Below, piece after piece: positions 9,137 to 20,106 of a stretch of 22,231 nucleotides of DNA; within the stretch, counting starts at the first letter, position 1, and each line of letters opens with the position of its first letter. Made by a program: the position numbers and the translations under genes. Origin of the DNA: Paramacrobiotus richtersi (taxonomy: Eukaryota > Tardigrada > Eutardigrada > Parachela > Macrobiotidae); contig JAQGAU010000976.1 in NCBI GenBank assembly GCA_034698045.1, forward strand, positions 1 through 22,231. Reading direction: 5' to 3'. The notes beneath the pieces were generated by a model. That model was not told the DNA's origin and did no database searches. It saw only the letters and a program-made list of their open reading frames with translations.

Positions 9137-10841
9137 TCAAGTCGGCCGTTGTGCATTATTGATACTCCAATCATACGGCCGATACACAATCCTCGCCCCC
9201 TTGGCCATCAACTCCCTCAGTAGTACCTTTTTCTCCTCATCCAACCACCCGGATATCCGTAACAACATCGCCTTCTCATTGGCCCCGAAATCTCGTCCGT
9301 ACCAGTAGAAAATTTTGGACAAAATTATCTCATTTTTCGGAACGTCCAGCACGACATCTTCGTCGCAAAAGACGCGTGCCGCATCTTCCAGGGCTTTTTC
9401 TACGCCACTGGGGTCCTTGGCGGTGAGCACGGAGAGGCGGGGACAAGATGCTGCACCGCAGTTGAGACAGAAGTGAATCCGGGGATCACAGTCCGATAGT
9501 GTCAATGTCAGGCGGGGGTCGTTTGCAGCGAAGTACGGTCTGCAAAAATGACAGTGTTTTCATCCACAGGCAGAGATGGTTCAGGAAATATTTAACGATT
9601 ATTTTACAAATTTAACGATTATCTGCTATTCATTATTTATCTGCTATTGCTATTTATTTATATATTTAACGATTAGTATTATTATTATAATAACGATTAT
9701 CTGCTAAAAACTGTTAAATCACAGCTTCACTGTGTGTTTATAAGCTGAAAAGATTGATTTCCAGAAATTCGTTCATAAATCACTGATTAGAATGTTGCGC
9801 TCACTTTTCTTTACATCCTTCGAAATGTGCACATGTATTGTTAATTTAATGGCAGTTATTTTACTGTAATGTGCAGTACTGTAAGAAAATCTGAGAAATG
9901 CTAAACTGAATGTGCTTCGACGTAACGGAAACAGTCGCAAAAATGAGTGAATTTCCAACTTTTGCTGTCAAATCACAATCGAAAAATTTTAAAAGTCAAA
10001 CGTTAAATAAGTTTTCAACGTCAAAATTGCGCTGCATAAAGAATCCAAATCAGGAAAAATTCAGATGAATTCTTGTTAAAACGGCGCAAGAAAAACTCGA
10101 TTAACGGTATTATAACTAAAAAAACATTGGAACGCGTTACGCTATCTCCAAAAGCTAGGCAAATTATCGCTAATAAATTATGATTTTTAATTTAAATATA
10201 TATTGTAATACATATAATATATAATACATATTTTAAATATATTTCTATAATTTTATTTATTTGGATAAAATTTTTTAATCCTGATAAAATCGTCGAAAAC
10301 GACAACGCAAAAAAGATCAAGCCAGAGAAATGTACGAATGTAGACGGTACCTGCTCCGCAGTGAAGCAGGATGCGCTCTATTTCCCCGCAGAATTCCATG
10401 CTCAATGTCATCCAACGAGAACGTCAAGCCACCAATGTTATACGCAAAACTCCGCCAAAAATCCTTGATCTGCAGCATTTTCCCCGGGAGACCACTTTCA
10501 CTTGCCGTCAGCTCCACCAGAGCGTGAACCGTCAGCAAACTGTAAATATTGATGAAAAAGGCTTTTCGCAAGGTTTCCGCCGCTGTACCGGAGATGGGCA
10601 TCAAATCGGCATGCTGCAGCAGCACTACCGAGTCTCTGAATTCCGCGAACTGCGGAGAATCCCTTATTCCAGCGTAGTCGAACGCTTTTCCATTTTCTGA
10701 TAGGAATTCGGCTTGTAGACGGCGCATGCAGCGCTCAAGGTCTTCGGCGATGCTTATGATATCTCCCGTCTTGTTGTCGCCTGTTAATCGATCCTGATTG
10801 AGGATTTTTGGTGCAGGAGCTGCTGAAAACCGGATTCCCAT
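9137..10841 (-). CDS. DUF547 domain protein
   Basis: Two coding exons, 10841-10351 and 9539-9137, join in phase (AG|A giving Arg) across an 811-bp intron to give 297 residues. The protein matches DUF547 (PF04784) over nearly its whole length. Landmarks are a helical N-terminal part (FDYAGIRDSPQFAEFRDSV), the INIYSLLTVHA helix, the hallmark YNIGGLTFSLDDIEHGILRG, and after the intron DPRIHFCLNCGAASCP followed by SKIFYWYGRDFG near the C-terminus. Conserved His and Cys residues of these blocks are all present. The chosen start (10841) is the first Met in frame in its exon; the frame stays open to an acceptor at 10876, with no upstream Met found. No signal peptide or membrane segment is seen. The biochemical role of DUF547 is unknown; it is common in bacteria and plants and occurs in some invertebrates. 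It is divergent from RB1CC1. Confidence 0.93.
9540..10350 (-). other. Intron of the DUF547 gene
   Basis: The donor is AG|GTACCG at 10350 and the acceptor TTTTGCAG at 9540 on the - strand. The intron is AT-rich throughout, especially 10180-10270. It contains the repeat at 9591-9706 and no convincing open frame. A - strand frame of 61 codons (9958-9773) looks like chance. Confidence 0.75.
9591..9706. repeat. Imperfect AT-rich repeat in the DUF547 intron
   Basis: The word TAACGATTA starts at 9593, 9613, 9667 and 9691, and ATCTGCTA follows or lies close to several copies (9620, 9638, 9699). This is a degenerate tandem/dispersed microrepeat inside the intron, separated by ATT runs. No function is implied. 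Confidence 0.65.
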
Positions 10842-10875
10842 TCCAGCGACATTAATGGCTAAACCGCATGTTCTT

Positions 10876-11768
10876 CTGGAAAAAGCAATAAAACTGAACT
10901 TTGTGGTGAAATATTGATCGAGATTAAAATTTCGTTGTTAGACAGAAAACATGGAACCATCGAGCTATCATACTGGATGTATATCAAAGGTTCCGTGATA
11001 CGATATATACAAATAAAACAATAAAACAACGAAAAACAGGAAGAAATCGACTGGCATCCGAAATTTTCAAAAAGCTGGTTCTGTAGTTACCACAGCCGCC
11101 ACAAGCTGGCAGTAGTGATGGTGCCCTGCGGTACTTACATAATCAAACATTCGTCAGCTAGCAGTGCACCGAGCTAGCACGATTTACCCAGTTTGTTCCT
11201 TGCGCACCCGATAAGATACTGGATTTTCGAAATTCTTCAGCCAGAACATGCACCCTATATAAATGTTTTTGATTGTGTATTCGCACTTTGTTTTACTGAA
11301 TCAGCTTTTTTCCATATCTTCCGAAATGTCCTTCCCTTGCACCGGAAGTTGAGTTAATGCCCCGAACCAAGCACCTCGCCTCTCCACTCCTATCGCGCAA
11401 TGACTACGATTGGGTTTGTTTCGACTTTGTGTTGTTGAATAATCGCATGTTGCGCTGCTAGCGCATTCAAGCATGATCTGCTCCATTTGCATCTCGAATC
11501 CTTGTGATTATTTTGTCGTTTTCTTTTTCTTTGGGAATTCATAACCAAAATGAAGATAGTTAATTTTTCTGTTGATGGCAGCTCGCTCGGAATGTGGGAC
11601 TGCAATTTCTAGCGCGGGAACCTTGCCTTTCCAATAGTTTTGACTTTTGAGTGCGAACTGTGCCACAGTTTGATTTTTGTTTTTAATGGTTTAGTATCAC
11701 TGTCCTGTACATTTTGAGTGAACCTTGTTCTGCAATTTGTTCTCCACTTCAATTTTCCCATCGAAAAG
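10876..11768. promoter_or_regulatory. Divergent upstream region shared by DUF547 (-) and RB1CC1 (+)
   Basis: The two start codons (10841 on -, 11769 on +) face away from each other across about 930 bp. A TATA-like word TATATAAA lies at 11256-11263 and reads TTTATATA on the - strand. About 25-35 bases beyond it on the - strand a transcript start near 11230 would give a short non-coding exon ending at the good donor AT|GTAAGT (exon end 11139), spliced to the acceptor CCAG at 10876. The + strand start of RB1CC1 transcription is not obvious. No conserved open frame is seen here. Confidence 0.45.
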
Positions 11769-14700
11769 ATGTTGTACGTCTTCTGGGTGGAAAGAGGCAG
11801 CATCATCACCCTCAACGTGGATGTGGCTGTCGACACGTGAGTGTTACAATTTTTGTCATGTAACTGCGGTTATTAAACAATTTTTTGTATGATTACCCTT
11901 CAAAGACATTTTTTAGAATTTTTTAACTAATTTGCAATAATTTATAATTTATAATAATTTAATATAAATTTAAAAATAAATTCATAATATAAAATAAATT
12001 TATAATATAATATAAAATAAATTGATAACAAATTTATTATAATTGATAACGTCATAACGAATTTGTAAGTGGTTGAAGACTTTTTTGTGCTGGCAAGCTA
12101 AATTGAATTGCTGTGGTTTGCCTTGACGTGCGTTTATGGTCTGCTCATTGACCTAATTTTCTAACACAGCGTCGCCAACCTCAAGAGCGTTCTGTCGAAT
12201 CCCCAAAGAACGGGTATACCAGCTGACAATCAGGTGCTGCTGATCAGCGGAGGAGACTGTCTCCAGGATGATAAACGGGTCGCGCATTATCAAGGCACTG
12301 GCACGGTAGGAGCACCGACGATTCTTATTTGTAAAAATTAATGGAGTCAGGGTTTTATTAATTTGTTGTCGTTCTTTTGTAGGACACTAACCCCATTTTC
12401 CTGTTCAATCGGGCCGCCATCGAGTCCGACCAGCTGCCGGATTATTCATCCGAGCACCTTCCTCATGTTCCTGGTGAGATTCCTGATTTTTGCTGTAAAT
12501 GATCTAAGTCATAATTTTGCATTGGAAAAGGACTGCTTGCCAGTGTTAACGTTCTATTGGCAGTATAAATTAATTCCACATTATATGCAATTTAATTTTT
12601 ATTTTTATGCCGTGGAAACGTACCTGTAGCTCCAACACCGTAGTCATTTTTGCTGTATTTCTCGCTTTTTTTATCCGTTTTCGATTTATTTCTCATTTTA
12701 CTATAAAAATAATTTAATTTAGTTTATAAATTTATTTCGTTAAATTTACTACAGATTTATACAACATACTGTTTCGTAGATGAAAGAGAAGCCCGTGAGA
12801 ACATGGAGAGTGTTTTGGCCCTGCCTACCAATCTCAACTCCATCTCGATACGAACGCAGCTGGCACAGGTAGACTTTCCCCTTGTCTGAGTTTTTTGCAT
12901 ACTGATGTATGGCTTTCTACAGCAATATCACGATTACGCTCGGGAACTGAATCGCCAGTGTACGACTATGGTCAACGAGCAGCATCTCCAGCACCAAGGA
13001 TGGCAGGCCGTCATGGCCAATCTGGAAGATGTCGTGGCGTAAGCCGCCCTTCTTCCCTTCACTACTTTTAGATTGAATAAGATTTTTGGATTTTCAGGGC
13101 TTATTTGAAGCGTTTGGAGCGTTTCAAGGTCGGTTACAGTGGGTACTTGGATAATCGGGAAGAGAGTCTTGTCAAGCTCAACAGGTGAAGAAAACGACGG
13201 GTTTTCTGATGGATGTTATGTGACATTGTTTTACAAGCAGGCTGACCGAGACGATGGAGATTCTGGGCAAAATAACCCTTTTTCCGTCCCTTTTGCGGCG
13301 GAACCATGATAATGGGAAGGTGTCCGGTGAAAAGGAGTCCGGCGGGGATGCCGAGACCAGTGGCGGGATCACGATGGGGAAAATCCATGCAGATGGATTG
13401 AAGGGGGAGGAGATTACCATTCTAGACTGGATCAGTGCGAAAGATAGCGAGCACAGTCTCCAAGCGGTCGCTGAGGGCTGTCGACGAACTATTGAAGCGG
13501 TAAGGATTATTTTCGCCCTTTTATTAGTTTTAGATATTTTAATGCATTTGCATTTTACTAAAGAATACAGCCGTACGGAATCCAGTTTTGTCTGTGTTAT
13601 GCGAGTACATACGAATATCTCGATTGATAAGATTCTTAGTTCATTTCAGGGATCAGAGAGAGATGCACAGCATTTTTAATTTCTTGCGTGTTCCTTTATT
13701 ACCTTTTAATTGTACAATCGGGCCAGATGATATTCATGAATTTTCGAATGATGTGTATTACTTTGTAATATATAGCACATTTGTGAAAATATGTATTCCA
13801 GCATCTGAAATCTGTTTCTGTAATTTATTTTGCTTTTGTTTTGAACTGGATAACTCGTCGAATACACGTGCTTTTCCTGCAGTTTGATGAAAGTATGCTG
13901 GATGAAGTGGACAAAGAATCCGGCGTGGTAGTGGAGCTCTGTAATAACGCTGCGATGAAGGAAATTAAGGGGTTGGCCGAGCGTCTCTACGGATTGGATC
14001 AGCTGCTTTCCGACGCGAAAAAAGTGGTCATGGAACAGAAAGAAACCGCGGAGGTTAGCGTTTCCCAATCTCTTCCGTCGAATAACTTTAACACCGTGTT
14101 TTACAGATCCTCTTCAAGTTACAAAGTCGGATGACGGGCTCGGGAACAAAGGATAACCAGATGTTGAAAGACATGTCGGATATGTCTACTGAACCGTTTG
14201 GTCAGCTCCTACGGGGGCATGTCAAGTTGTGCGATATCCGGAAGCGGTGTTTGAGCGCCAAACAGGAGCTGTGCAAGCATCTGCACTCACGGCTTAAGTA
14301 TGGCTTCGTTTCATTTAGAAAATCCAGTTTGTTAACGAGTGATGATGGTAGGTGGGTTGTGGCGGTGGAAAATAGTGTTTCGGAAGTGGACGATAAAATT
14401 CGGATTTATTATGAGAATATTCGACGGATTAAGCGGTTATTGCATATGCTGGATCAAGTCAATTCGGCTCCGCATGTTTTTATCTTGGCTGTTTTGGAGG
14501 TGCTGCGGCGTAAACGGTATGCGAGGGAATTCATTCAGGTAACAGTGTGCAATCTGTATACCGGTTTTACGTAATATGAAATAGCATTTTTTCGAAAATT
14601 AATTCAGCCCGATATACTGCTTTACCTTGTGAAGAATGTTCCGTATGTTTTTTTTTGGAAATAATGCACAGTCATTTGTTACATGCGATGAAGCTTGGCA

Positions 14701-17700
14701 GGTTGTTAATGTTATAACTAATCAGAATTACAAAACGTTCTGAAACGTGTCGTCGTTGCGTTATACTGTAAACAACGTACCGGAGGATTTGGAATAATCA
14801 CGTATTTCTAGAATATAATCTGATGTGCTGTGAAATTAAAATTGATCGCTCTTATCGGTCCTGACCTTTGCTTGCGGTGTATTGGTGTAGTATTTATAAC
14901 TTTTGTTGCCTTATCTTTCCATTTTATGTATTGTCTGATTTCTTATTGTGTCGAAGCTTGAAATAGAAGTATTGTTTGCTTTTTTAGCGGGCTCATTTAA
15001 AACTCGCGTTGTCTTTAAGTTTAATAAATTTTTCATTTTGAGCGTCGTTAATATGGTGGTTTTTGTGTTGGGTTATTTTTGTAGACCATAACCTAACTTG
15101 TTATCTGCATCGATAGTACTTTGTTAAAATTACTGCTCCCAGGCAGACTTTCGTACTCCTTAATCTGACTATGTGGATTACCGAACTGAATTACGACGGT
15201 TAGTTGGTTTCATGGGTGTAGTTGATTGGATTTAATGATAGGCTGACAAAAGTTGATTTAAATTGTAATTCTTTTGCTTGTTGATTTTTAGTGGGCAAGG
15301 AGCGTGTCAGAAAAAGCGGTGGCCGCCTGTACAAAAGAAACCGACGCTCGGTCGGGTTTCCTTAAACAACACGGATCACATTTCCTGTTGAGCTTATTTC
15401 CCGGCTTGGATATGTACCCTCCACAATTCGCCGTAAGTCCTGCGTCTTATTTATGAATAAAACCCGGTAAAAGTATCCTCAAACATTTCAGTCGACGCCG
15501 CCAGTGGATTTCGACACCACCCTACCTTCTCTGACCGTCGAGGACCTGGAAATGTTACGGTCCAGAATCCCTGACTTTGACGAGCAGTTACACCTCCCGG
15601 ACGACACCTTATCCTTCCGGTCGAAAAGTACGGACCTCGACGAGTCATCCGTCTTCTACTCCACCCTATCTCCCGACAACGAAGTTTCCCCAAAAGATAT
15701 CACGGCTGCCTTCTCTCTGGATAAACGGAAAGAGGCACAACTCGAAGAACTGCAGAATCATCTTGCCCGTCTGACGGATATGAGCGCAACCGTGCGCTTG
15801 TCGTTGGGAGCGTTGAAACGGATTTTCGATATGTTGAGGAAGGATATGACGGAGATGAAAGAAGAAGGCGCTGCTGGGTTGAAGGATGCGCTGGATCAGA
15901 TGGTGGAGAAATGGACCGATGTGGAGGAGATTAGTCATGCGAATCGGCAGGCGTTGGAGAGGGTGGAGCAGGAGAAGGCGGAGTTGGTCCTGCAGGCGGA
16001 ATCGTACCGTTTGCAGGGAGAAACCGCTCAGAAACTGCTGTTGGAAATGCAAGAGGCCTTGAAGGAAAGTGATCGGAAGTATGGTGCATTTCGGGAAGAA
16101 AAAGAGGAACTGCAGAGGAAGATCGAAGGTGAGGCGAGGATTCTGCTGAAGAACAATTTTGTTAAATGTTTTTTAATGATTTTATTTTTATACTTAGTTT
16201 CTTTTTTTCCATTTACTGTTTATTCTTTTAGTTAAACTGAGGTTTATGAATCTTTTAAATTGATTAGAATTCTCTCTGGGATATTTTGTTGTTTTCGTAG
16301 GCATCCGTGTGTGTTTTCAAAATCTTCAAGTGTCTTGGTAATTTGGTTTAAAAATCGTTTCAGTTTTTGTGCCAAATTTTTTTTAAACTACTTTATTTTC
16401 CTGCTTTGTTTATCAGTGTTACTGAATGCTTATTATTTGGACTGTTTCTTCTAAAAACCTTCTGAAATTTTCGCTATCTTATATTTCACGCTTTTTGTTT
16501 TCTTGTTAGAACTTTTTTTTTCTCATTAGAGGTTTTGCAGTCTGCACCGAACGTTTTGTGACTCGCACTTCATTAAATGTGTGGTTTGGGCGACATTATG
16601 TTCGATGTATGCGTTATTCCAGTGTATAAAAACTGTTACAAAGTTAACATTTTTGTTTCATAGAAAGCGACGCTAATTCACTGATCTCCAGCGAAGCTAG
16701 CGAGAAAACAATCCAAGATCTCCAGGACAAACTGAAACGGAAAGACGCCGAGGTACAGTCGTTGCAATCCCAGCTGGACGTTAAAGATTCCACCATTCTC
16801 CCCACCTCCCCGCCTGTGATGAGTCCCTTGCCGAGTTATGCCGGTTTCGGGGAGATGCCCCGTCAGGATTCCCTGATCGGGGTCGGCATGCTGGAATCCA
16901 TGTCAATGTCCATTGCCCCGCTGCCGCCCGGGGCTTGCCGTTGTATTGGTCCGTGTACTTGCCAGAGCAGCGGGCAGTTGGTGTCCCGACAGCGATTCAG
17001 CATCGGACCGGCGAATATGCCGGGTGGTGCGTCTGGGACACAGCAGGTTTCCATTAGTTTATCATCGTAAGTTGATCTTTGAAGAATTTTCAGGCAGTCG
17101 TTTATGGAGTGATATGTTTGTTTGTAGGTGTAATGTGGGGGATTTGGTGCTGTTCGTGTTTAATAAGGACTTCCGGCAGTTCACGGCGTACTTGCCATTT
17201 AAACGGTCTCTGTATCTGCTGCACACGGATTCCCAGAGTGAACTGGGATTATCGATCCCTCCCCTGGAATCTGAAGGTACTTGTATTAAAGTAAATACAC
17301 TTGGAAATAGCCAATGAATTTGGCATCATTACTTGTACATATCCTCAAATTTTGCCTTGGACGCATTACGTTCTTGTTGATGGATGTCTATAAACGAAGA
17401 AAACGGCGTGATAGATATGGACCACCATACTCTTACTCTTTCTAGATGGTGAAAATTTACGTATTGAATAATATTTAGTAATAAATTGCTCAAAATATTG
17501 TTTTAAAAAATATTTTGGAGGTCAACTGATCCGCGAACATATTCAAATTTCGAAAACAGAAGATTATTCGACAAGGAAAGCGGCATTTCAGTGCGGAACT
17601 TCGTTTCTTTACCTCTTGTTGATTCAGAAGTACTTATTGTTAGTTATGCTCGAACTGAAATGACACGGGAAACTGAATAAATTTAAATGCTTGAAGCTTG

Positions 17701-18146
17701 ATTTTTCCATGTGTTTAACGTTTATGTTTAATGCATTACTAAAAGTGTATGTAAAAACTGCTCTGAATTCGGTTGGTTGTGATTCAGGAGCCCCTGCCTT
17801 GAACCCGGACATGCGTACCTGGAGTGTGGGCGAGGTGGTCGCGAAAGAATACGTTCTAACAAAAAAGGTAATCCTATAGCATACAGCAAACATTCTCCTT
17901 GTGCTTTCAGTAATAAACATCTTTCCGATGTGGCATTGACTGCAGGTGCCGAATCGTTACGGACTACAAATCGGTACGAAATTCTACCGGGTTCGCGCTA
18001 AAGCCTGGTCGGTCGTGGCCATGGCCGGTGAGACGGGCAGTGATACGCTTGCTGGACGCTCTGTCGTGTCATTGGCGCAGCAGATAACTGGAAGCTCGTC
18101 GGCATCCCTCCAGTCTGCCGGGCAGACTGACGCCCAGTCGCATTAG
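11769..18146 (+). CDS. RB1CC1: RB1-inducible coiled-coil protein 1 (FIP200), ATG1/ULK complex scaffold, 15 exons
   Basis: Exons 11769-11836, 12170-12305, 12383-12473, 12780-12868, 12923-13038, 13098-13184, 13241-13499, 13883-14053, 14107-14538, 15292-15432, 15492-16128, 16664-17066, 17128-17276, 17788-17867 and 17946-18146 join in one frame of 1019 residues. The N-terminus (MLYVFWVERGSIITLNVD) starts a ubiquitin-like fold of about 80 residues, followed by TDTNPIFLFNRAAIESDQLP. Residues 142-162 contain NEQHLQHQGWQAVMANLED, almost identical to the vertebrate protein. ILDWI, MKEIKGLAERLYGLDQLL, SAKQELCKHLHSRLK and VLEVLRRKRY follow in the family order. A coiled coil covers roughly residues 595-780. 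The C-terminal Claw domain (about 877-975) has VGDLVLFVFNKDFRQF, YLLHTDSQSELGL, VVAKEYVL and GTKFYRVRA. Known role: scaffold for ULK1/ATG13/ATG101 that starts autophagosome formation; the Claw binds FIR motifs of cargo receptors. Human RB1CC1 has 1594 residues; here most of the coiled coil is missing. A CxC-x3-CxC motif (Cys 834, 836, 840, 842) precedes the Claw, and a Ser/Gln-rich tail of about 45 residues follows it. Confidence 0.97.
11837..12169 (+). other. RB1CC1 intron 1, very AT-rich
   Basis: Intron with donor AC|GTGAGT and acceptor ACACAG. Between 11925 and 12055 it is almost pure A/T, made of repeated ATAATTTA / ATAAATT words. No other feature is seen. Confidence 0.75.
12474..12779 (+). 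other. RB1CC1 intron 3
   Basis: Donor G|GTGAGA and acceptor TTTCGTAG. The intron is AT-rich and the + strand frame running into it from the exon is a read-through with no family match. Confidence 0.75.
13500..13882 (+). other. RB1CC1 intron 7
   Basis: Donor GCG|GTAAGG and acceptor TCCTGCAG. The region shows pyrimidine- and AT-rich sequence; frames on both strands that cross it are extensions of exon shadows. Nothing else is supported. Confidence 0.75.
14539..15291 (+). other. RB1CC1 intron 9, the longest of the gene
   Basis: A 753-bp intron between the exon ending REFIQ and the exon beginning WARSVSEK. The vertebrate protein has REWAGALV at the matching place, so the two exons are adjacent in the protein and no exon is missing. 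It is T-rich with no open frame of note. Confidence 0.8.
16129..16663 (+). other. RB1CC1 intron 11, inside the coiled coil
   Basis: The intron interrupts the coiled coil. It is T-rich; its best open frame (16260-16454) encodes a hydrophobic Phe/Cys/Leu-rich peptide with no heptad pattern, so it does not hold the coiled-coil segments that longer homologues have. Confidence 0.75.
17277..17787 (+). other. RB1CC1 intron 13, inside the Claw domain
   Basis: Donor G|GTACTT and acceptor GATTCAG. The exons on either side join two strands of the Claw domain. The intron sequence is AT-rich with no supported feature. Confidence 0.75.
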
Positions 18147-18987
18147 TGAAAACTACGGAATCTGGAATGGTGTCTGTGATGAATTTAAACAGCCGCCCTT
18201 TGGAAGAAGCTTTGGTTTTAATCAGTCGAATTTGGTTGGTTGCCCGTAATTGTAGAGATTTCCAAGTTGTCTTTTGTGTTGGTGGGGAGGCTGGGTGTCA
18301 TAGCAGTCGCGAGAGACTGGACATTTTTACTGTAATAATTTTCGTTGTGTTGATATTTTGGGTGCGGTTGGTTTGGATATAAAGGCTGTGCGTTGATGAG
18401 CGCGCACTTCATTAATTTTCTTGAGTTCTTGAGCAAAAATGTTTGCACAGAGTAATTGTTGAAGAATTTCACTTAATATGTAAAGGTCAGTACTGTTATC
18501 ATAAATTTATTACCACTTGTAGAACCACCACGAGAAAGAAATTTAAATATGACATAACGGAAACATACTCCACAAATCCATTAGCATGGTACAACAATGT
18601 GCGGTGGCTGCACGTGTTGTAGGCTTGTTGTTAGTTCAATGCACCGGCATTTATACCAGAAACAGTTTTGCACGTCGGACATAGACAGGGCTTGCAGATT
18701 TTATCAAGCGCACTCGTAGTGTGTGGTAAAACTGTAGCCAGCCAGCAGTTGAAAAGTGGCCGGCTGCAAGTTGTTTGCCGGGTTTCCAGTTATTTCTTGC
18801 TGGAAACTTGGAGGAGCTGCAGTTATTTGCACAGCGCTTTTCCGGTTCAACCTGGCGGCAGGTTGGAAGGCTCCAAATTCAGGCAGTGTCGATTGATATG
18901 CAACCATGCATAAACAACGCACAATTCGCGTCCCATATTAACTGACTAGTGTTCTTCCTATAAATTGCTTAACCGTTTCATTTCTTC
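18147..18987. other. Intergenic region between RB1CC1 and the LRR-like gene
   Basis: It holds the RB1CC1 3' untranslated region and the promoter of the next gene. No AATAAA is seen downstream of the RB1CC1 stop. At 18782-18807 an inverted repeat (GTTTCCAG and CTGGAAAC, 10-base loop) could form a hairpin. Overlapping frames on both strands at 18668-18922 have no recognisable motif and no splice partners. Confidence 0.55.
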
Positions 18988-20106
18988 ATGGCTTGCAGCT
19001 GGGATACCATCCACGCTGTCTTGGCACTTGCGTTCTGCGTGTGTCACATTGGTAAGCCGTTACCCGCATGTCGACAAACAAGACTTGTAGGCACCATGGT
19101 CTTGTGAACAAGACTCTTCGCGTGATAATTCTGGTTTTACAAAACACAGTACACGGCATCTACTATCTAGCTAAAATTTGAAAATTATTACCTATATACA
19201 AACTTTGGTAGCTTATGTTTGCTTCGCCTCGGTATTAAACGACGTAGTTCGGTATTTATGAGCAGTTGTTTTCCCACAGTGGCGGAAAGTGGCAGAGCAG
19301 CTTCCTGTGAATCTGGTGCGGAAGTGGGAAACTTCCTTATTTTGAATCGTTGGCCTCCGGAGATCACTGACCGCTACGACATTGATTGTCCGAAAGGAGC
19401 CAAATCGGCAGACGTCAGTCGCGCAGTCCAAGCCACCAGACCAGCGATCCACATTCGACTGAAGATTGTTGACGGCGTCTTGTTCCAGAGCGGATCGCTG
19501 ACTGCATTTTCTGACAGGGTTGTATTTCTCCATGTGACGAACTGCCAGTCGCCTCGAATCACCGGCAAACTCCCAGAAGTCGGTCTGCGTAATCTCTTAT
19601 TCTTTGGAGTTAAGAACTGTGATGGGATGGTTATAAGAAAGGCCGATTTCTCTTCCATGAAACCTTTAAAGACAGTGGTTTTCTTTGCTTCCAGTATTGA
19701 AAGCATTGAAAAAGGAGCATTTTCTGATTTGCCCAGCTTGTCCATGCTGGCGCTGGAAGCATGGTGGGATGGAGATGAGCACCACAACTTTGTTCCAAAA
19801 TACGTACGTAACAATTTTAATTTGTTGCAGCGTGTATTACGACAATAAAATTAATAATGAAACATACATTCAAAAGGTTCGTATTGGAATACTTTGCAGG
19901 TACAGCAGCTGAGAAAATTCCACTGCAGCTGTGACTATAAATGGTTTCGAGACTGGATGATTACCAAGGAGTTTGGACAGTCACCTGCTATCGTGCCCGA
20001 CGAGATCACATATTACCCCATTGATTGTAATGTCATAAAGAGGAATAATTCGTTGAGCGGTGTCAACTGGTATCAAGAACAGTACTCGATCAATGTTAAC
20101 TGTTAA
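18988..20106 (+). CDS. Secreted leucine-rich-repeat-like protein with C-terminal cysteine cap
   Basis: Exons 18988-19051, 19280-19803 and 19900-20106 join in phase to 264 residues. Exon 1 encodes a clear signal peptide (MACSWDTIHAVLALAFCVCH). The middle has irregular LRR-like spacing, including LRNLLFFGVKNCDGMVI, MKPLKTVVFFASSIESIEKG and AFSDLPSLSMLALEAW. The last exon starts LRKFHCSCDYKWFRDWM, which is the usual start of an LRRCT cap (CxC followed by an aromatic-rich W), and ends in INVNC. Further cysteines at DIDCP and IDCNV could pair in N- and C-caps. One N-x-S site (NNS) lies near the end. No transmembrane segment or GPI-like tail is seen, so it is probably extracellular. Its partner is unknown. 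Two poly(A) signals follow about 265 bp downstream. The repeat part is divergent, so the fold is inferred from the pattern and the cap. Confidence 0.82.

Noticed and set aside
9591-9706. CRISPR-like or transposon terminal repeat
   Set aside because: Copies are short, degenerate and unevenly spaced inside an intron of an animal gene; it is a simple AT-rich microrepeat.
15666-16052. 128-codon His/Leu/Gln-rich frame on the - strand
   Set aside because: It is the mirror of the Glu/Lys/Leu-rich coiled coil of RB1CC1; such shadows arise from the codon composition of heptads.
16260-16454. Possible missing coiled-coil exon of RB1CC1
   Set aside because: The frame is Phe/Cys/Leu-rich without heptads and lacks consistent splice phases.
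19374-19814. 146-codon open frame on the - strand
   Set aside because: It lies wholly opposite exon 2 of the LRR-like gene, which has a signal peptide exon, matching phases and a conserved cap. The - strand frame has no motif and no splice partners.
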